A stretch of DNA of 40,927 nucleotides. Source: an uncultured Lachnospiraceae bacterium (GTDB taxonomy: Bacteria > Bacillota > Clostridia > Lachnospirales > Lachnospiraceae). The stretch is from NCBI GenBank assembly GCA_949738465.1, contig CATJBQ010000072.1:1-40927 (forward strand). Direction: 5' to 3'. Positions 15,688 to 23,505 of the stretch are shown piece after piece. Positions within the stretch are counted from its first letter, which is position 1. Each line of letters begins with the position of its first letter. Position numbers and translations under genes: made by a program. Below the pieces are notes generated by a model. The model had not been told where the DNA came from. It worked only from the letters and a program-made list of their open reading frames with translations, and searched no databases.

Positions 15688-16053
15688 ATGATGTTGGGGG
15701 CAAAAGGGGCTTTTTAAACTGTGCTTAGCAAATTGCACAAAATGTATTCCTCTTTTGTTCCGGGCTCCGAATCTAAGAGCCTCTAAATGTTCCCGCTTTC
15801 GGAGAATGGCTGCGGACGCAACCGCCCTCTATGCGACGTCCTGTCGCAGATCGGGCTTTCGCCGCCGGTCTACACTCCGTTTCGGTCCGCGCTAAACAAT
15901 CGTCCCCCGGACGATTAGCGCCCTGGCGGCGAATTGCTGGTTATGGCCAGAACATTAAGAGGCTCTAAGATTCTCCATAGTCACAAATCAGAATACATTT
16001 TGTGCAATTTGCCAATACCAGTATTAAAAAGCCCCTTTTGCCCCCAACATCAT
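15688..16053. repeat. 366-bp palindromic element with long inverted arms (MITE-like or structured RNA)
   Basis: The left arm (15688-15792) and right arm (15950-16053) are imperfect inverted copies of about 105 bp. The outer 29 bp are identical, starting ATGATGTTGGGGGCAAAAGG. A second identical block, TTGCACAAAATGTATTC, lies inside. The inner parts (around TAAGAGCCTCT) have drifted. The 157-nt centre is GC-rich and holds further hairpins: GCGAC/GTCGC near 15833-15847, and AATCGTCC/GGACGATT inside GCGCTAA/TTAGCGC near 15889-15921. It encodes no protein. Outward promoter-like pairs lie in both arms: TTGTGC-16-TATTAA at 16000-16027 toward the LytTR gene, and TTGTGC-16-TTTAAA on the minus strand at 15713-15740 toward the ABC genes. 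A miniature inverted-repeat transposable element is the simplest reading; an old invertible segment or a structured RNA are alternatives. Confidence 0.65.
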
Positions 16054-16076
16054 AAAAACGAAAGGAGGCGGCCGCC

Positions 16077-16523
16077 ATGAAAGTAGAGTGCCAAATCAGC
16101 GAAGACTGCAGCGAGCCGGGAGCGGTCCTTCACATCCGAAGGATGACGCCGGCCATTGCCAAGGCCATTTCCCTTCTGGAACGGGAGGGGGAAACGGGGC
16201 CTGCGTTATTTGGCGTGCGGGACGGCAAAACATATTTTCTGACACCAGAGGAGCTGGAGCTTGTGCGCACGGAGGGGCGGGAGATCGCCGGCTATGACAG
16301 CCGCAAACTGCGCTATGTCCTGAATGGGCCGCTGTACGAGCTGGAGGAGGTTCTTGGCAGCGGCTTTGTGCGGATCTCCAAATCCGCCATCATCAATCTG
16401 CGGCGGATCAATCATGTGGAGGCGGGTTTTAACGGAACCATGGAGCTGGTGATGAAAAACGGAATCGAGGATTATATTTCCCGGAGCTTCCGGAAATCCT
16501 TCAAAGAAAGGCTGGGTTTGTGA
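16077..16523 (+). CDS. LytTR DNA-binding domain regulator without receiver domain
   Basis: A 148-residue protein whose C-terminal two thirds is a LytTR DNA-binding domain (SRKLRYVLNGPLYELEEVL, then GFVRISKSAIINLRRINHVE, ending YISRSFRKSFKERLGL). There is no receiver domain, so it is the stand-alone type that commonly pairs with a DUF3021 membrane protein, which follows with a 1-nt overlap. Such pairs are thought to sense a membrane or envelope signal and regulate nearby transport genes. The start follows GAAAGGAGGCGG, only 23 nt after the right end of the palindromic element, so its promoter must lie within or beyond that element. Confidence 0.88.
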   Translation: MKVECQISEDCSEPGAVLHIRRMTPAIAKAISLLEREGETGPALFGVRDGKTYFLTPEELELVRTEGREIAGYDSRKLRYVLNGPLYELEEVLGSGFVRISKSAIINLRRINHVEAGFNGTMELVMKNGIEDYISRSFRKSFKERLGL

Positions 16524-16990
16524 TGAGAAGAGGAAAACAGATTCTAAAACGGATGATAGCATATCTCTGCTATGGCATTTCCTGGGGATGCACCTGTCTT
16601 GTGCTGGTCTGCCTGATCTATAAAGCCCTTGGCGTGGAGGAGGGACTTGCGCTGATTTATGCGGATTTTACAAAGCATGCCATCGGCTCCGTGCTGGTGG
16701 GGATTGCCTGCGGTTCCACCAGCATAGTGTATCAGTTTGAACGGCCCTCCCTGGTGGTGAAGGTGGCGATCCACTTTGTGGTGGGGATGGGCGTTTTATA
16801 TCCGGTGGCCTTCTACCTGGGATGGATTCCCTTTTATCCGGACCATCCCTTGTATACCCTGGCGCAGTTTTTCATTTCCTGCGTCATATTTATAGCGATC
16901 TGGTGCTGCTTTTACTTTTTTCACCGCGGCGAGGCAAAGCGGATCAACGACAGGCTGCGGGAGTTGGAACGTATGGAGGAAGATCTTTAA
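16523..16990 (+). CDS. DUF3021 domain membrane protein
   Basis: A 155-residue membrane protein with four hydrophobic segments (about residues 12-34, 52-66, 75-97 and 107-129) and a charged C-terminal coil (RRGEAKRINDRLRELERMEEDL-like). The length and position directly after a LytTR gene match the DUF3021 family. It probably binds and holds the LytTR regulator at the membrane, as known for such two-gene systems; here that is inference. The ATG overlaps the LytTR stop (TGATG). A GTG three bases earlier is an alternative start. Confidence 0.8.
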   Translation: MRRGKQILKRMIAYLCYGISWGCTCLVLVCLIYKALGVEEGLALIYADFTKHAIGSVLVGIACGSTSIVYQFERPSLVVKVAIHFVVGMGVLYPVAFYLGWIPFYPDHPLYTLAQFFISCVIFIAIWCCFYFFHRGEAKRINDRLRELERMEEDL

Positions 16991-16995
16991 GTGTT

Positions 16996-17041
16996 TCCCG
17001 GCCGGGGAATGAAAAATCTTTTTCAAGGAGACCCGGCCGGG
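16996..17041. terminator. Long hairpin between convergent genes
   Basis: TCCCGGCCGGG and CCCGGCCGGGA flank a loop that itself contains GAAAAA/TTTTTC. The right arm lies inside the last codons of the MerR gene (17023-17832). It may end transcription from both sides, though there is no U-tract after the outer stem. Confidence 0.4.
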
Positions 17042-17832
17042 ATCTCGATCTGTACGATGTAATCCTCCATGCGGTCGGCAACGGTTTCGTTGAGGATTTT
17101 TTCATAGGAATATCCGTGAAGGGAAATGCCCCTGGCTTTGGCAAAGGCAAAAATTTCCTCATATCTGGCGGGCATTTTTTCAAAATCCCCCTGGTAAAAG
17201 GCCGTCAGATACCGGCCCCCTGGCCGGATATGGAGCCCTTTTTGGGGCAGGGAGAAGGGAAGCTCGATAAAAAGCCGGGAGTATGCGTCATAAGCGCCAC
17301 GGCGGAGGCTTTCCACAGAGATCATGGTTCCGTAAGCGGCATCGTGGAGGCGGTGGAGCCGGTATTTCCGTGTTTCCCTTGTGATGATTTCCACCTGCTG
17401 GTCATAGGAGGTTTTTTCATTGATCTCCACTGTCACCAGGCAGCTTTCTTCTTTTTCTACCAGGGCGATCCGGGAAAGGTCCATGTGAAGTAGCGTTTCC
17501 ATATTCTGCTGATGGCTGCACAGGGTTGTCCGGACCGCCTTCAGATGATCGATTTTTGTATCCAGTTCTTTTATTTTCCCGGTCAGCAGATCGTGCAAAC
17601 TCACGGCGCAGCGGCCCTGCATGAATTCCTGGATCTCCCCCACAGACACGTCAAGCTCCCGAAGCAGCAGGATGGTCTCTAACAGGGCGCTCTGGTGGTA
17701 ATTGTAATAGCGGTATCCGTTTTGGGGATCGACGCAGGCAGGGGAAAACAGCCCGATCTGGTCGTACCACATCAGGGTTTTCTTGTTGATGCCGTGCAGG
17801 GCCGCAAACTGGCCGATGGTGAGATGCTTCAT
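17023..17832 (-). CDS. MerR family regulator with GyrI-like effector domain
   Basis: A 269-residue regulator. Residues 1-70 form the MerR winged helix (LTIGQFAALHGINKKTLMWYDQIGLF, then NGYRYYNYHQ), followed by a long dimerisation helix and a C-terminal domain of the BmrR/GyrI multidrug-binding type. Members of this group activate exporter genes when a lipophilic cation or drug binds. It is divergent from a MATE exporter with a typical MerR-type promoter between them, so it very probably controls that exporter. The start at 17832 follows GAAAGGAAAA. The frame continues upstream into the shared promoter, which is not expected to be translated. Confidence 0.9.
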   Translation of the reverse strand: MKHLTIGQFAALHGINKKTLMWYDQIGLFSPACVDPQNGYRYYNYHQSALLETILLLRELDVSVGEIQEFMQGRCAVSLHDLLTGKIKELDTKIDHLKAVRTTLCSHQQNMETLLHMDLSRIALVEKEESCLVTVEINEKTSYDQQVEIITRETRKYRLHRLHDAAYGTMISVESLRRGAYDAYSRLFIELPFSLPQKGLHIRPGGRYLTAFYQGDFEKMPARYEEIFAFAKARGISLHGYSYEKILNETVADRMEDYIVQIEIPAGSP

Positions 17833-17855
17833 TTTTTTTCCTTTCAAAAAATCTC

Positions 17856-17886
17856 TTGACTGTACAGTTACTGTATGGTTTATGAT
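17856..17886 (+). promoter_or_regulatory. MerR-type promoter and operator of the MATE gene
   Basis: TTGACT (17856-17861) and TATGAT (17881-17886) are separated by 19 nt instead of 17, the hallmark of promoters that need a MerR protein to untwist the spacer. The spacer contains the inverted repeat TACAGT-T-ACTGTA (17863-17875), a good operator. The MATE start lies 43 nt downstream. Confidence 0.8.
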
Positions 17887-17929
17887 ACCCCATATCAGAA
17901 CAAAATACAAGCCAGGAGGAGAAAAATTT

Positions 17930-19261
17930 ATGGAGAACCAAAATGTATACCAGAAACCGGTAACCTTAAAAAACATTCTGAAATTCGCTGTGCCCACCAT
18001 TGCCATGAGCGTGTTTATGTCCTTTTACACCATGGTGGACGGCCTTTTTGTATCTAATCTGATTGGGACGGACGCCTTATCTGCCATCAATCTGACGGCG
18101 CCAATCATTCAGCTCGTGACGGCGGTTTCCACCATGCTTGCCACCGGCGGGAGCGCTTACATCATGCGGAAAATGGGGGAACAGAGGGAGGAGGAGGCCC
18201 GGGCGGATTTTACCTTCCTGATCCTGGTGAACGTGGTGGTGGGAGCCGTCATGTGCGCCCTGGGCTATCTGGTGATGGGACGTTTTTTTGGGGCGATGGG
18301 GCTGACGGCGGAGGTTTCGGGCTATTGCAGGGAATACATAAGCCGCTACCTGCTGTTTACGGCGCCGGTCCTGTTGATGAATAATTTCACCCTTTACATG
18401 ATTGCCAGCGGGAAGGCAACTCTTTCCCTGCTCTGCTCGGTTTCCGGCGGGGTTTTGAATATGGTTCTGGACTACGTGCTGATCGCTGTGGCCGGCCTTG
18501 GGATCGGCGGCGCAGGGATTGCCACCGGCCTGGGGTATTCTGTCACAGCCCTGGTGGGGCTTGCGGTATTTAGCCGGAAAAAGAATCTTTTGCATTTTAA
18601 GAAGCCGTCCCTGCATTTTGGGGCCCTTAAAAATGCCGCCGCAAACGGTTGCTCCGAGATGGCCACGGCTCTGGTCACCGGGATTGTTACGATGATGTTT
18701 AACTGGACGATGCTCCGCTATGTGGGGGAGGATGGGGTGGCTGCCGTCACCATTATCACGTACGTACTGATGTTCGCCAGCTCTCTGTACGCCGGATATT
18801 CCTATGGCGTCGCGCCCATGCTGAGCTACTATTACGGGGAGCGGAACCAGAAGAAGCTGAAAAAACTGATTGTGTTAAGCCTTAGGGTGATTGCCCTGAT
18901 CTCTCTCGGGACGGTGGCGGGCTCCCTGCTTCTGACAAAGCCTCTGGTGTCTGTTTTTGCCCGTCCCGATAACCCGGTGTATGAGCTGGCGGTTACCGGA
19001 AACCGGATCTGTACCCTGGCGCTTTTGTTTATCGGCTTTAATATTTTTGCCAGCGGGATGTTTACCGCCCTCTCCAACGGGGTGGTGTCGGCCATCCTGG
19101 CATTTTCCAGGTCCTTTGTCTTCATGCTGCTGACCATGCTGACGCTGCCGCTGTTTCTTCAGGTAAACGGGATCTGGCTGGCGACGCCGGTGGCGGAGCT
19201 GATGGCGCTGCTGCTGTCGGCAGGGATATTTTTGAAGTATCGGAAGAGGTATGGGTATTGA
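17930..19261 (+). CDS. MATE family efflux transporter
   Basis: A 443-residue membrane protein with about twelve hydrophobic segments arranged as two related halves, as in multidrug and toxin extrusion proteins that export cationic drugs using a sodium or proton gradient. Typical segments include AVPTIAMSVFMSFYTMVDGLF in helix 1, the GTDALSAINLTAPI loop, and GFNIFASGMFTALSNGVVSA in the second half. AGGAGGA 9 nt upstream fixes the start. The MerR regulator and its promoter upstream suggest drug-induced expression. The following 300 nt hold a stem-loop and a small ORF. Confidence 0.92.
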   Translation: MENQNVYQKPVTLKNILKFAVPTIAMSVFMSFYTMVDGLFVSNLIGTDALSAINLTAPIIQLVTAVSTMLATGGSAYIMRKMGEQREEEARADFTFLILVNVVVGAVMCALGYLVMGRFFGAMGLTAEVSGYCREYISRYLLFTAPVLLMNNFTLYMIASGKATLSLLCSVSGGVLNMVLDYVLIAVAGLGIGGAGIATGLGYSVTALVGLAVFSRKKNLLHFKKPSLHFGALKNAAANGCSEMATALVTGIVTMMFNWTMLRYVGEDGVAAVTIITYVLMFASSLYAGYSYGVAPMLSYYYGERNQKKLKKLIVLSLRVIALISLGTVAGSLLLTKPLVSVFARPDNPVYELAVTGNRICTLALLFIGFNIFASGMFTALSNGVVSAILAFSRSFVFMLLTMLTLPLFLQVNGIWLATPVAELMALLLSAGIFLKYRKRYGY

Positions 19262-19350
19262 ATTCTGTCGGGTTTTTTCAGCCAGGTTTTCGGATTTTTA
19301 CATTCTGCGGATCCTCTCTTTCCGCTAAAATAAAATTACAAACCGGATTA

Positions 19351-19384
19351 CCGGACAGATTTTGCCAAAGGGCATTCTGTCCGG
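19351..19384. promoter_or_regulatory. Strong stem-loop upstream of a small ORF
   Basis: CCGGACAGA (19351-19359) and TCTGTCCGG (19376-19384) pair perfectly, with TGCC/GGCA nested inside. CAATAAAAAAGGAAAG follows, so it is not a plus-strand terminator. It may end the MATE transcript only poorly, or shape the leader of the small ORF and the kinase gene. Confidence 0.45.
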
Positions 19385-19410
19385 CAATAAAAAAGGAAAG
19401 AGAGAGGAAC

Positions 19411-19479
19411 ATGAAACAAAGAAACTTTCTATATTTTTTGAAGGGCACTTGTAAAAGGAGAAAAAAAGTGTTAGATTGA
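19411..19479 (+). CDS. Possible 22-residue basic small protein or leader peptide
   Basis: An ATG is preceded by GGAAAGAGAGAGG at proper spacing and opens 22 codons beginning MKQRNFLYFLKGTCKRRKKV. The peptide has a short hydrophobic patch and a strongly basic end. It lies between a stem-loop and the KdgK-like kinase gene, so it could be a leader peptide. A further TTG-started frame (19477-19539) overlaps its stop codon. No family was recognised; the ribosome binding site is the only real support. Confidence 0.3.
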   Translation: MKQRNFLYFLKGTCKRRKKVLD

Positions 19480-19564
19480 AACGGACATGTAGAATCTGGC
19501 GGCTGGAGCAGTACAAGAAGGATGCGTTCAGGAAATAAGGAAAATAAGAAAGGACAGAAGAAGG

Positions 19565-20578
19565 ATGTTTGATTTATTGACACTTGGTGAGATTTTGTTA
19601 CGGCTTTCCCCGCCGGACAATGAGAGGATCATGCGGGGGGATGTATTTCAGAAGCAGGTGGGCGGCGCGGAGCTGAATGTGGCCTCCGGCGTAGCGCAGC
19701 TTGGGCTGAAAACGGGGATAATTTCCCGGATTCCGGATTCGACGATCGGGATTTATGCCAGAAATAAGCTTCAATTTTGTGGTGTCGGCGACGATTATCT
19801 GACCTATGACCGTACAAAGGACGGACGGCTGGGGATTTACTTTTATGAGAATGGAGCCTATCCCAGAAAACCGGGGGTGGTCTATGACCGGCTGCACTCC
19901 TCCATGACCCGGATTGCGATGGAGGAGTTTCCGGAGGAGATGTATTGCCAGGCCCGCTGCTTCCATACGTCGGGGATTACCCTTGCGCTGGGGGAAAAGT
20001 GCCAGAGGGCCGGGGTTGAGATGATAAAAAGGTTCAAGGAACAGGGCGCTTTGATTTCCTTTGATGTGAATTTCAGAGGGAATCTCTGGACCGGTGCGGA
20101 GGCAAGAACATGCATCGAGGGGATCCTTCCTTATGTAGACGTATTTTTCTGCTCGGAGGATACGGCCCGGCTGACCTTCGGAAAGGAGGGAGAGCTTAAG
20201 GAGATCATGAGAGCCTTCGCCGCTGAGTACCCGTTGTCCGTGATTGCTTCCACCCAGCGGACAGTGCACAGCCCCAAGATACACAGCTTTGCCTCTGTGA
20301 TTTACGATGTCAGGAAGGACTGCTTTTATGAGGAAGATGGGTACCATAACATTGAAGTGGTGGACCGGATCGGCAGCGGGGATGCCTATGTGGCCGGCGT
20401 GCTTTACGGCCTCCTCTCCGAAGAAGGCGGCTGCCAGAAAGCGCTTGCCTATGGCAATGCCAGCAGCGCCATGAAGAATACGGTTCCCGGCGACATGCCC
20501 TCCATGACGCTTAAGGAGCTTATGGATGTGATAGAAGATCACAACCATACCGGATACCACAGCGAGATGAAGCGCTGA
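19565..20578 (+). CDS. kdgK: PfkB-family sugar kinase, 2-dehydro-3-deoxygluconokinase-like
   Basis: A 337-residue ribokinase-fold kinase. The N-terminal LTLGEILLRLSPP and GGAELNVASGVAQLGL match the substrate-binding region of KDG kinases. The C-terminal DRIGSGDAYVAGVLYG is the PfkB signature 2, with the catalytic Asp after GSG. KdgK phosphorylates 2-keto-3-deoxygluconate from pectin or uronate breakdown. No KDPG aldolase or uronate genes are adjacent, so the substrate could also be another keto-sugar. AGAAAGGAC precedes the start. It lies downstream of a small ORF and a stem-loop; its own promoter is not obvious. Confidence 0.82.
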   Translation: MFDLLTLGEILLRLSPPDNERIMRGDVFQKQVGGAELNVASGVAQLGLKTGIISRIPDSTIGIYARNKLQFCGVGDDYLTYDRTKDGRLGIYFYENGAYPRKPGVVYDRLHSSMTRIAMEEFPEEMYCQARCFHTSGITLALGEKCQRAGVEMIKRFKEQGALISFDVNFRGNLWTGAEARTCIEGILPYVDVFFCSEDTARLTFGKEGELKEIMRAFAAEYPLSVIASTQRTVHSPKIHSFASVIYDVRKDCFYEEDGYHNIEVVDRIGSGDAYVAGVLYGLLSEEGGCQKALAYGNASSAMKNTVPGDMPSMTLKELMDVIEDHNHTGYHSEMKR

Positions 20579-20678
20579 AGCTTTGTGAAATATCACTGAA
20601 AACTACAAAAAACCGAAAGGAAAAGCCGAAGGAATCTTAAAAAAAGATTAAAGATTTTCTTAATTGTTAAATATCCCA

Positions 20679-20707
20679 TTGTTCCGCGATTTTTCCTGTG
20701 CTATAAT
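20679..20707 (+). promoter_or_regulatory. Sigma-A promoter of the PAP2 gene
   Basis: TTGTTC (20679-20684) and TATAAT (20702-20707) are spaced by 17 nt, 65 nt before the PAP2 start codon. The surrounding 20579-20700 stretch is AT-rich and otherwise empty. Confidence 0.65.
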
Positions 20708-20771
20708 CCCAAATGACAGAAAAAATGTGTGAGTAATGTGCAGGAGAGCGCAGGAAAAGGGAAGTGGCAAT

Positions 20772-21440
20772 ATGAAACAATTTTTGGGAAACTATTTACA
20801 AAAATACAAGCATGCGTGGACTTTATTTTATTTCCCGTTGTATCTGGCCTGGTTTACCTGGCTGGAGAAGACGGTGACCAGGAGATTCCATGTGGTACAT
20901 GTGGCGGTGGACGATTTTATCCCGTTTGTGGAATTCTTCATTGTGCCCTATCTGCTGTGGTTTCTGTATGTGGCGGTGGGGATGATTTACTTTTTCTTCC
21001 ACGACGTGTCGGATTACTATAAGCTGTGCGCCTTTTTGTTTGTGGGAATGACGGTGTTTCTGTTCGTCTCCACCGTGTACCCCAACGGCCATTACTTAAG
21101 GCCCAGCGTATTTCCAAGGGACAACGTGTTTGCGGATCTGGTGCAGTGGCTGTACGCTGCGGATACGCCTACCAACCTGTTTCCCAGCATTCATGTATAC
21201 AATTCCATCGGAATCCACATTGCCATTTCCCACAGCCAGTCCTTGAAGAAGCACCGTGGCGTGCAGATTGCTTCCGGGATTCTGATGATGTCCATCATAC
21301 TGGCAACCATGTTTTTGAAGCAGCATTCCGTCTTCGATGTGGCGACGGCCTGCGGGCTGGCCGTGGTGATGTATACCATGGTTTATGGCAGGCAGCTACA
21401 GACCCGGAAGGTGCCGGGAAAGGGATTTCTGGAAGGATAA
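20772..21440 (+). CDS. PAP2-family membrane phosphatase
   Basis: A 222-residue membrane protein with about six hydrophobic segments and the PAP2/Aur1-like motifs in order: STVYPNGHYLRP (motif 1 region), NLFPSIHVYNS (motif 2, SxH) and FLKQHSVFDV (motif 3, with the nucleophilic His and supporting Asp). Family members dephosphorylate lipid phosphates such as undecaprenyl pyrophosphate, or transfer phospho-head groups. The substrate is unknown. The start at 20772 follows AAAAGGGAAGTGG and gives a sensible N-terminus; a start at 20736 is possible but less supported. A good promoter and a clear terminator make it monocistronic. Confidence 0.85.
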   Translation: MKQFLGNYLQKYKHAWTLFYFPLYLAWFTWLEKTVTRRFHVVHVAVDDFIPFVEFFIVPYLLWFLYVAVGMIYFFFHDVSDYYKLCAFLFVGMTVFLFVSTVYPNGHYLRPSVFPRDNVFADLVQWLYAADTPTNLFPSIHVYNSIGIHIAISHSQSLKKHRGVQIASGILMMSIILATMFLKQHSVFDVATACGLAVVMYTMVYGRQLQTRKVPGKGFLEG

Positions 21441-21451
21441 AAGAACGGCAG

Positions 21452-21487
21452 GAGCTTTCGCCAGACGGCTGGCGGGGGCTCTTTTTA
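21452..21487 (+). terminator. Intrinsic terminator
   Basis: GAGC...CGCCAG pairs with CTGGCG...GCTC around an ACGG loop, with a symmetric internal bulge, followed by TTTTT. It ends the PAP2 transcript. Confidence 0.85.
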
Positions 21488-21532
21488 CGATCCTCGAACT
21501 ATTACAAAAGTATTAAATACCGCCGGAATCGG

Positions 21533-21560
21533 TTGACTTTCAAAATGTTGGCACTATAAT
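21533..21560 (+). promoter_or_regulatory. Sigma-A promoter of the L,D-transpeptidase gene
   Basis: TTGACT (21533-21538) and TATAAT (21555-21560) are separated by 16 nt, 46 nt before the start codon. Confidence 0.75.
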
Positions 21561-21606
21561 TAAGGACAGGTGCAGTGGAATCTTGCGCCGGAAAGAGGAG
21601 AGATAG

Positions 21607-23451
21607 ATGAGTGTTGTACAGAAATTAGGAAAGAAGAGGCTAATCATTGGGATCATCGGAATCATTGTGATCCTCCTGGTGGCTGTGTATATTGCTATCG
21701 GTATTTATTTTCAAAGCCATTTTCCGTTCCACACGGTGATCAATGGTGTGGACTGCTCCGGCAAGAGCGTGGAGGATGTGGAGGCTCTGATTACCCGGGA
21801 GGTGGAGAAGTATCAGCTTACCATCACCGGCCGGGAGGGCGTGAAGGATACCATCGGAAGCGCCCAGATCGGGTTGTATCCGGAGTTTGACGGGAGCCTG
21901 CAGGCGCTTCTTAAAGCCCGCAGCGGCTTTGCCTGGCCGGCTTCTTTGTTCCGGGAGACCAGTACGGAGCTGGAGACCATGGTGAATTACGATGAGGAGA
22001 AGCTTGCGGAGGCGACGAAGGGCCTGGCATTTTTTGACGCGGCCAACGTAAAAGCACCGGAGGACGCCCATATTTCGGAATATCAGGAAAACAAGGGCTA
22101 TGAGGTGGTCCCGGAGGTGGAAGGAACCACGGTGGATGAAAAGCTGCTTAAGGAGGCGCTGAAGAATTCCATTATGAACCTGCAGTCTGCCCTGTCCCTA
22201 GAGGAGAGCGACTGCTATCAGCAGCCTTCCCTGCGGTCGGACGATGCGGCCATGACATCCCTGGTGGAAAAGCTGAACAAGTGTGTATCCACTTCGATTA
22301 TCTATGAGTTTGGCAGCGACAGCGAGAAGCTTACCGGCAATGAGATTGCCCCCTGGCTGTCGGTGACGGAGGACGAGCAGGTACAGATTGACGGAGAGGC
22401 CGTTGCCGCCTACGTAAAGGAGCTGGCCTCCCGCCACGATACATATGGAATGCCCCGGAATTTTAAAACCACCTGGGGCAGTACCGTCAGCTATTCCAAT
22501 TCCTACTATGGCTGGAAGATCAACCAGGAGGAGGAAGCGGCAAAGCTGATGGCCGATATCCAGGAGGGGAAGCAGGAGTCCCGGGAGCCTGTATATTCCC
22601 AGTACGGCGCCAGCCGGAACGGGGAGGACCATGGGGGAACCTACGTGGAGGTGAACATTACCGCCCAGCATCTGTATTTTTATAAAAACGGCTCCCTGAT
22701 CCTGGATACGGATTTTGTATCCGGAAACGAATCCAAGGGCTGGTCCACGCCCTCCGGAGCTTATGCCCTCTACTATACCCAGAAGGACAAGACCCTGGTG
22801 GGAGAGGATTACCGGACGCCCGTTTCCTTCTGGATGCCCTTCAACGGCGGCATCGGCTTTCATGACGCCAACTGGAGGAGTGATTTTGGCGGCAACTACT
22901 ACAAGACCAGCGGTTCCCATGGCTGTATCAACATGCCCTACAGCGCGGCCAAGACGCTGTTTAACAATATCAGATCCGGAGATGCGGTGTTTGTATACCG
23001 TCTGAGCGGAACCGAGAGCGAGAAAGCCAGGAACCAGGACGCGGCGGCGGCAGTGGACGAAGCCATTGCGGCCATCGGAGACGTGAATCTGGGAAGCCAG
23101 CCGGTGATTGCGTCGGCCCGAGGGGCCTACGACGCGTTAAACGACCAGGGGAAGGGATTTGTGAAGAACTATGACGCGCTGGTGAATGCGGAGAATGTAT
23201 ATAACAGCCTGGTGCAGCAGCAACAGGCGGAGGAAGCCGCAAGGGCAGAGGAGGAGCAGGCCAAAGCCCAGGCTCAGCCTGTGGTGGACGCCATCAACAG
23301 CATCGGGCCCGTGACGGCAGACAAGGCGGGCGTGATCCAGAATGCGCGAAATGCGTACAATGCCCTGTCGGATAAGGCAAAGGGCTACGTCAGCAATCTT
23401 TCCGTATTGATTGCGGCGGAGGAACAGCTAGCCGCACTTCAGGCATCCTGA
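21607..23451 (+). CDS. L,D-transpeptidase (YkuD) with C-terminal helical repeats
   Basis: A 614-residue envelope enzyme that would form 3-3 cross-links in peptidoglycan or attach proteins to it. After a short cytoplasmic head comes one membrane helix (residues 12-36), then a substrate-binding-like region (about residues 40-330). The YkuD domain (about residues 345-465) carries the catalytic SHGC motif: His438 and Cys440. The last 140 residues hold two related copies of a helical repeat (AIAAIGDVNLGS...ARGAYDALNDQ and AINSIGPVTADK...ARNAYNALSDK) separated by a Q/A/E-rich linker. Such repeats are common in clostridial surface proteins and probably bind cell-wall material. The gene has its own promoter and is followed by a convergent regulator gene. 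Confidence 0.92.
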   Translation: MSVVQKLGKKRLIIGIIGIIVILLVAVYIAIGIYFQSHFPFHTVINGVDCSGKSVEDVEALITREVEKYQLTITGREGVKDTIGSAQIGLYPEFDGSLQALLKARSGFAWPASLFRETSTELETMVNYDEEKLAEATKGLAFFDAANVKAPEDAHISEYQENKGYEVVPEVEGTTVDEKLLKEALKNSIMNLQSALSLEESDCYQQPSLRSDDAAMTSLVEKLNKCVSTSIIYEFGSDSEKLTGNEIAPWLSVTEDEQVQIDGEAVAAYVKELASRHDTYGMPRNFKTTWGSTVSYSNSYYGWKINQEEEAAKLMADIQEGKQESREPVYSQYGASRNGEDHGGTYVEVNITAQHLYFYKNGSLILDTDFVSGNESKGWSTPSGAYALYYTQKDKTLVGEDYRTPVSFWMPFNGGIGFHDANWRSDFGGNYYKTSGSHGCINMPYSAAKTLFNNIRSGDAVFVYRLSGTESEKARNQDAAAAVDEAIAAIGDVNLGSQPVIASARGAYDALNDQGKGFVKNYDALVNAENVYNSLVQQQQAEEAARAEEEQAKAQAQPVVDAINSIGPVTADKAGVIQNARNAYNALSDKAKGYVSNLSVLIAAEEQLAALQAS

Positions 23452-23505
23452 GGCAGCCGGAAGCGCAGGGAGACAGGGCCGGCCGGCGCCGGGCAGCCGT
23501 TACGC

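Noticed and set aside
15688-16053. The palindromic element as a CRISPR array or attachment site
   Set aside because: There are no regularly spaced direct repeats, no cas genes and no integrase nearby.
17930-17970. A fifth copy of the short hairpin repeat at the MATE start (CCAGAAACCGG)
   Set aside because: The match is short, lies in coding sequence (YQKPVT) and lacks the paired stem.
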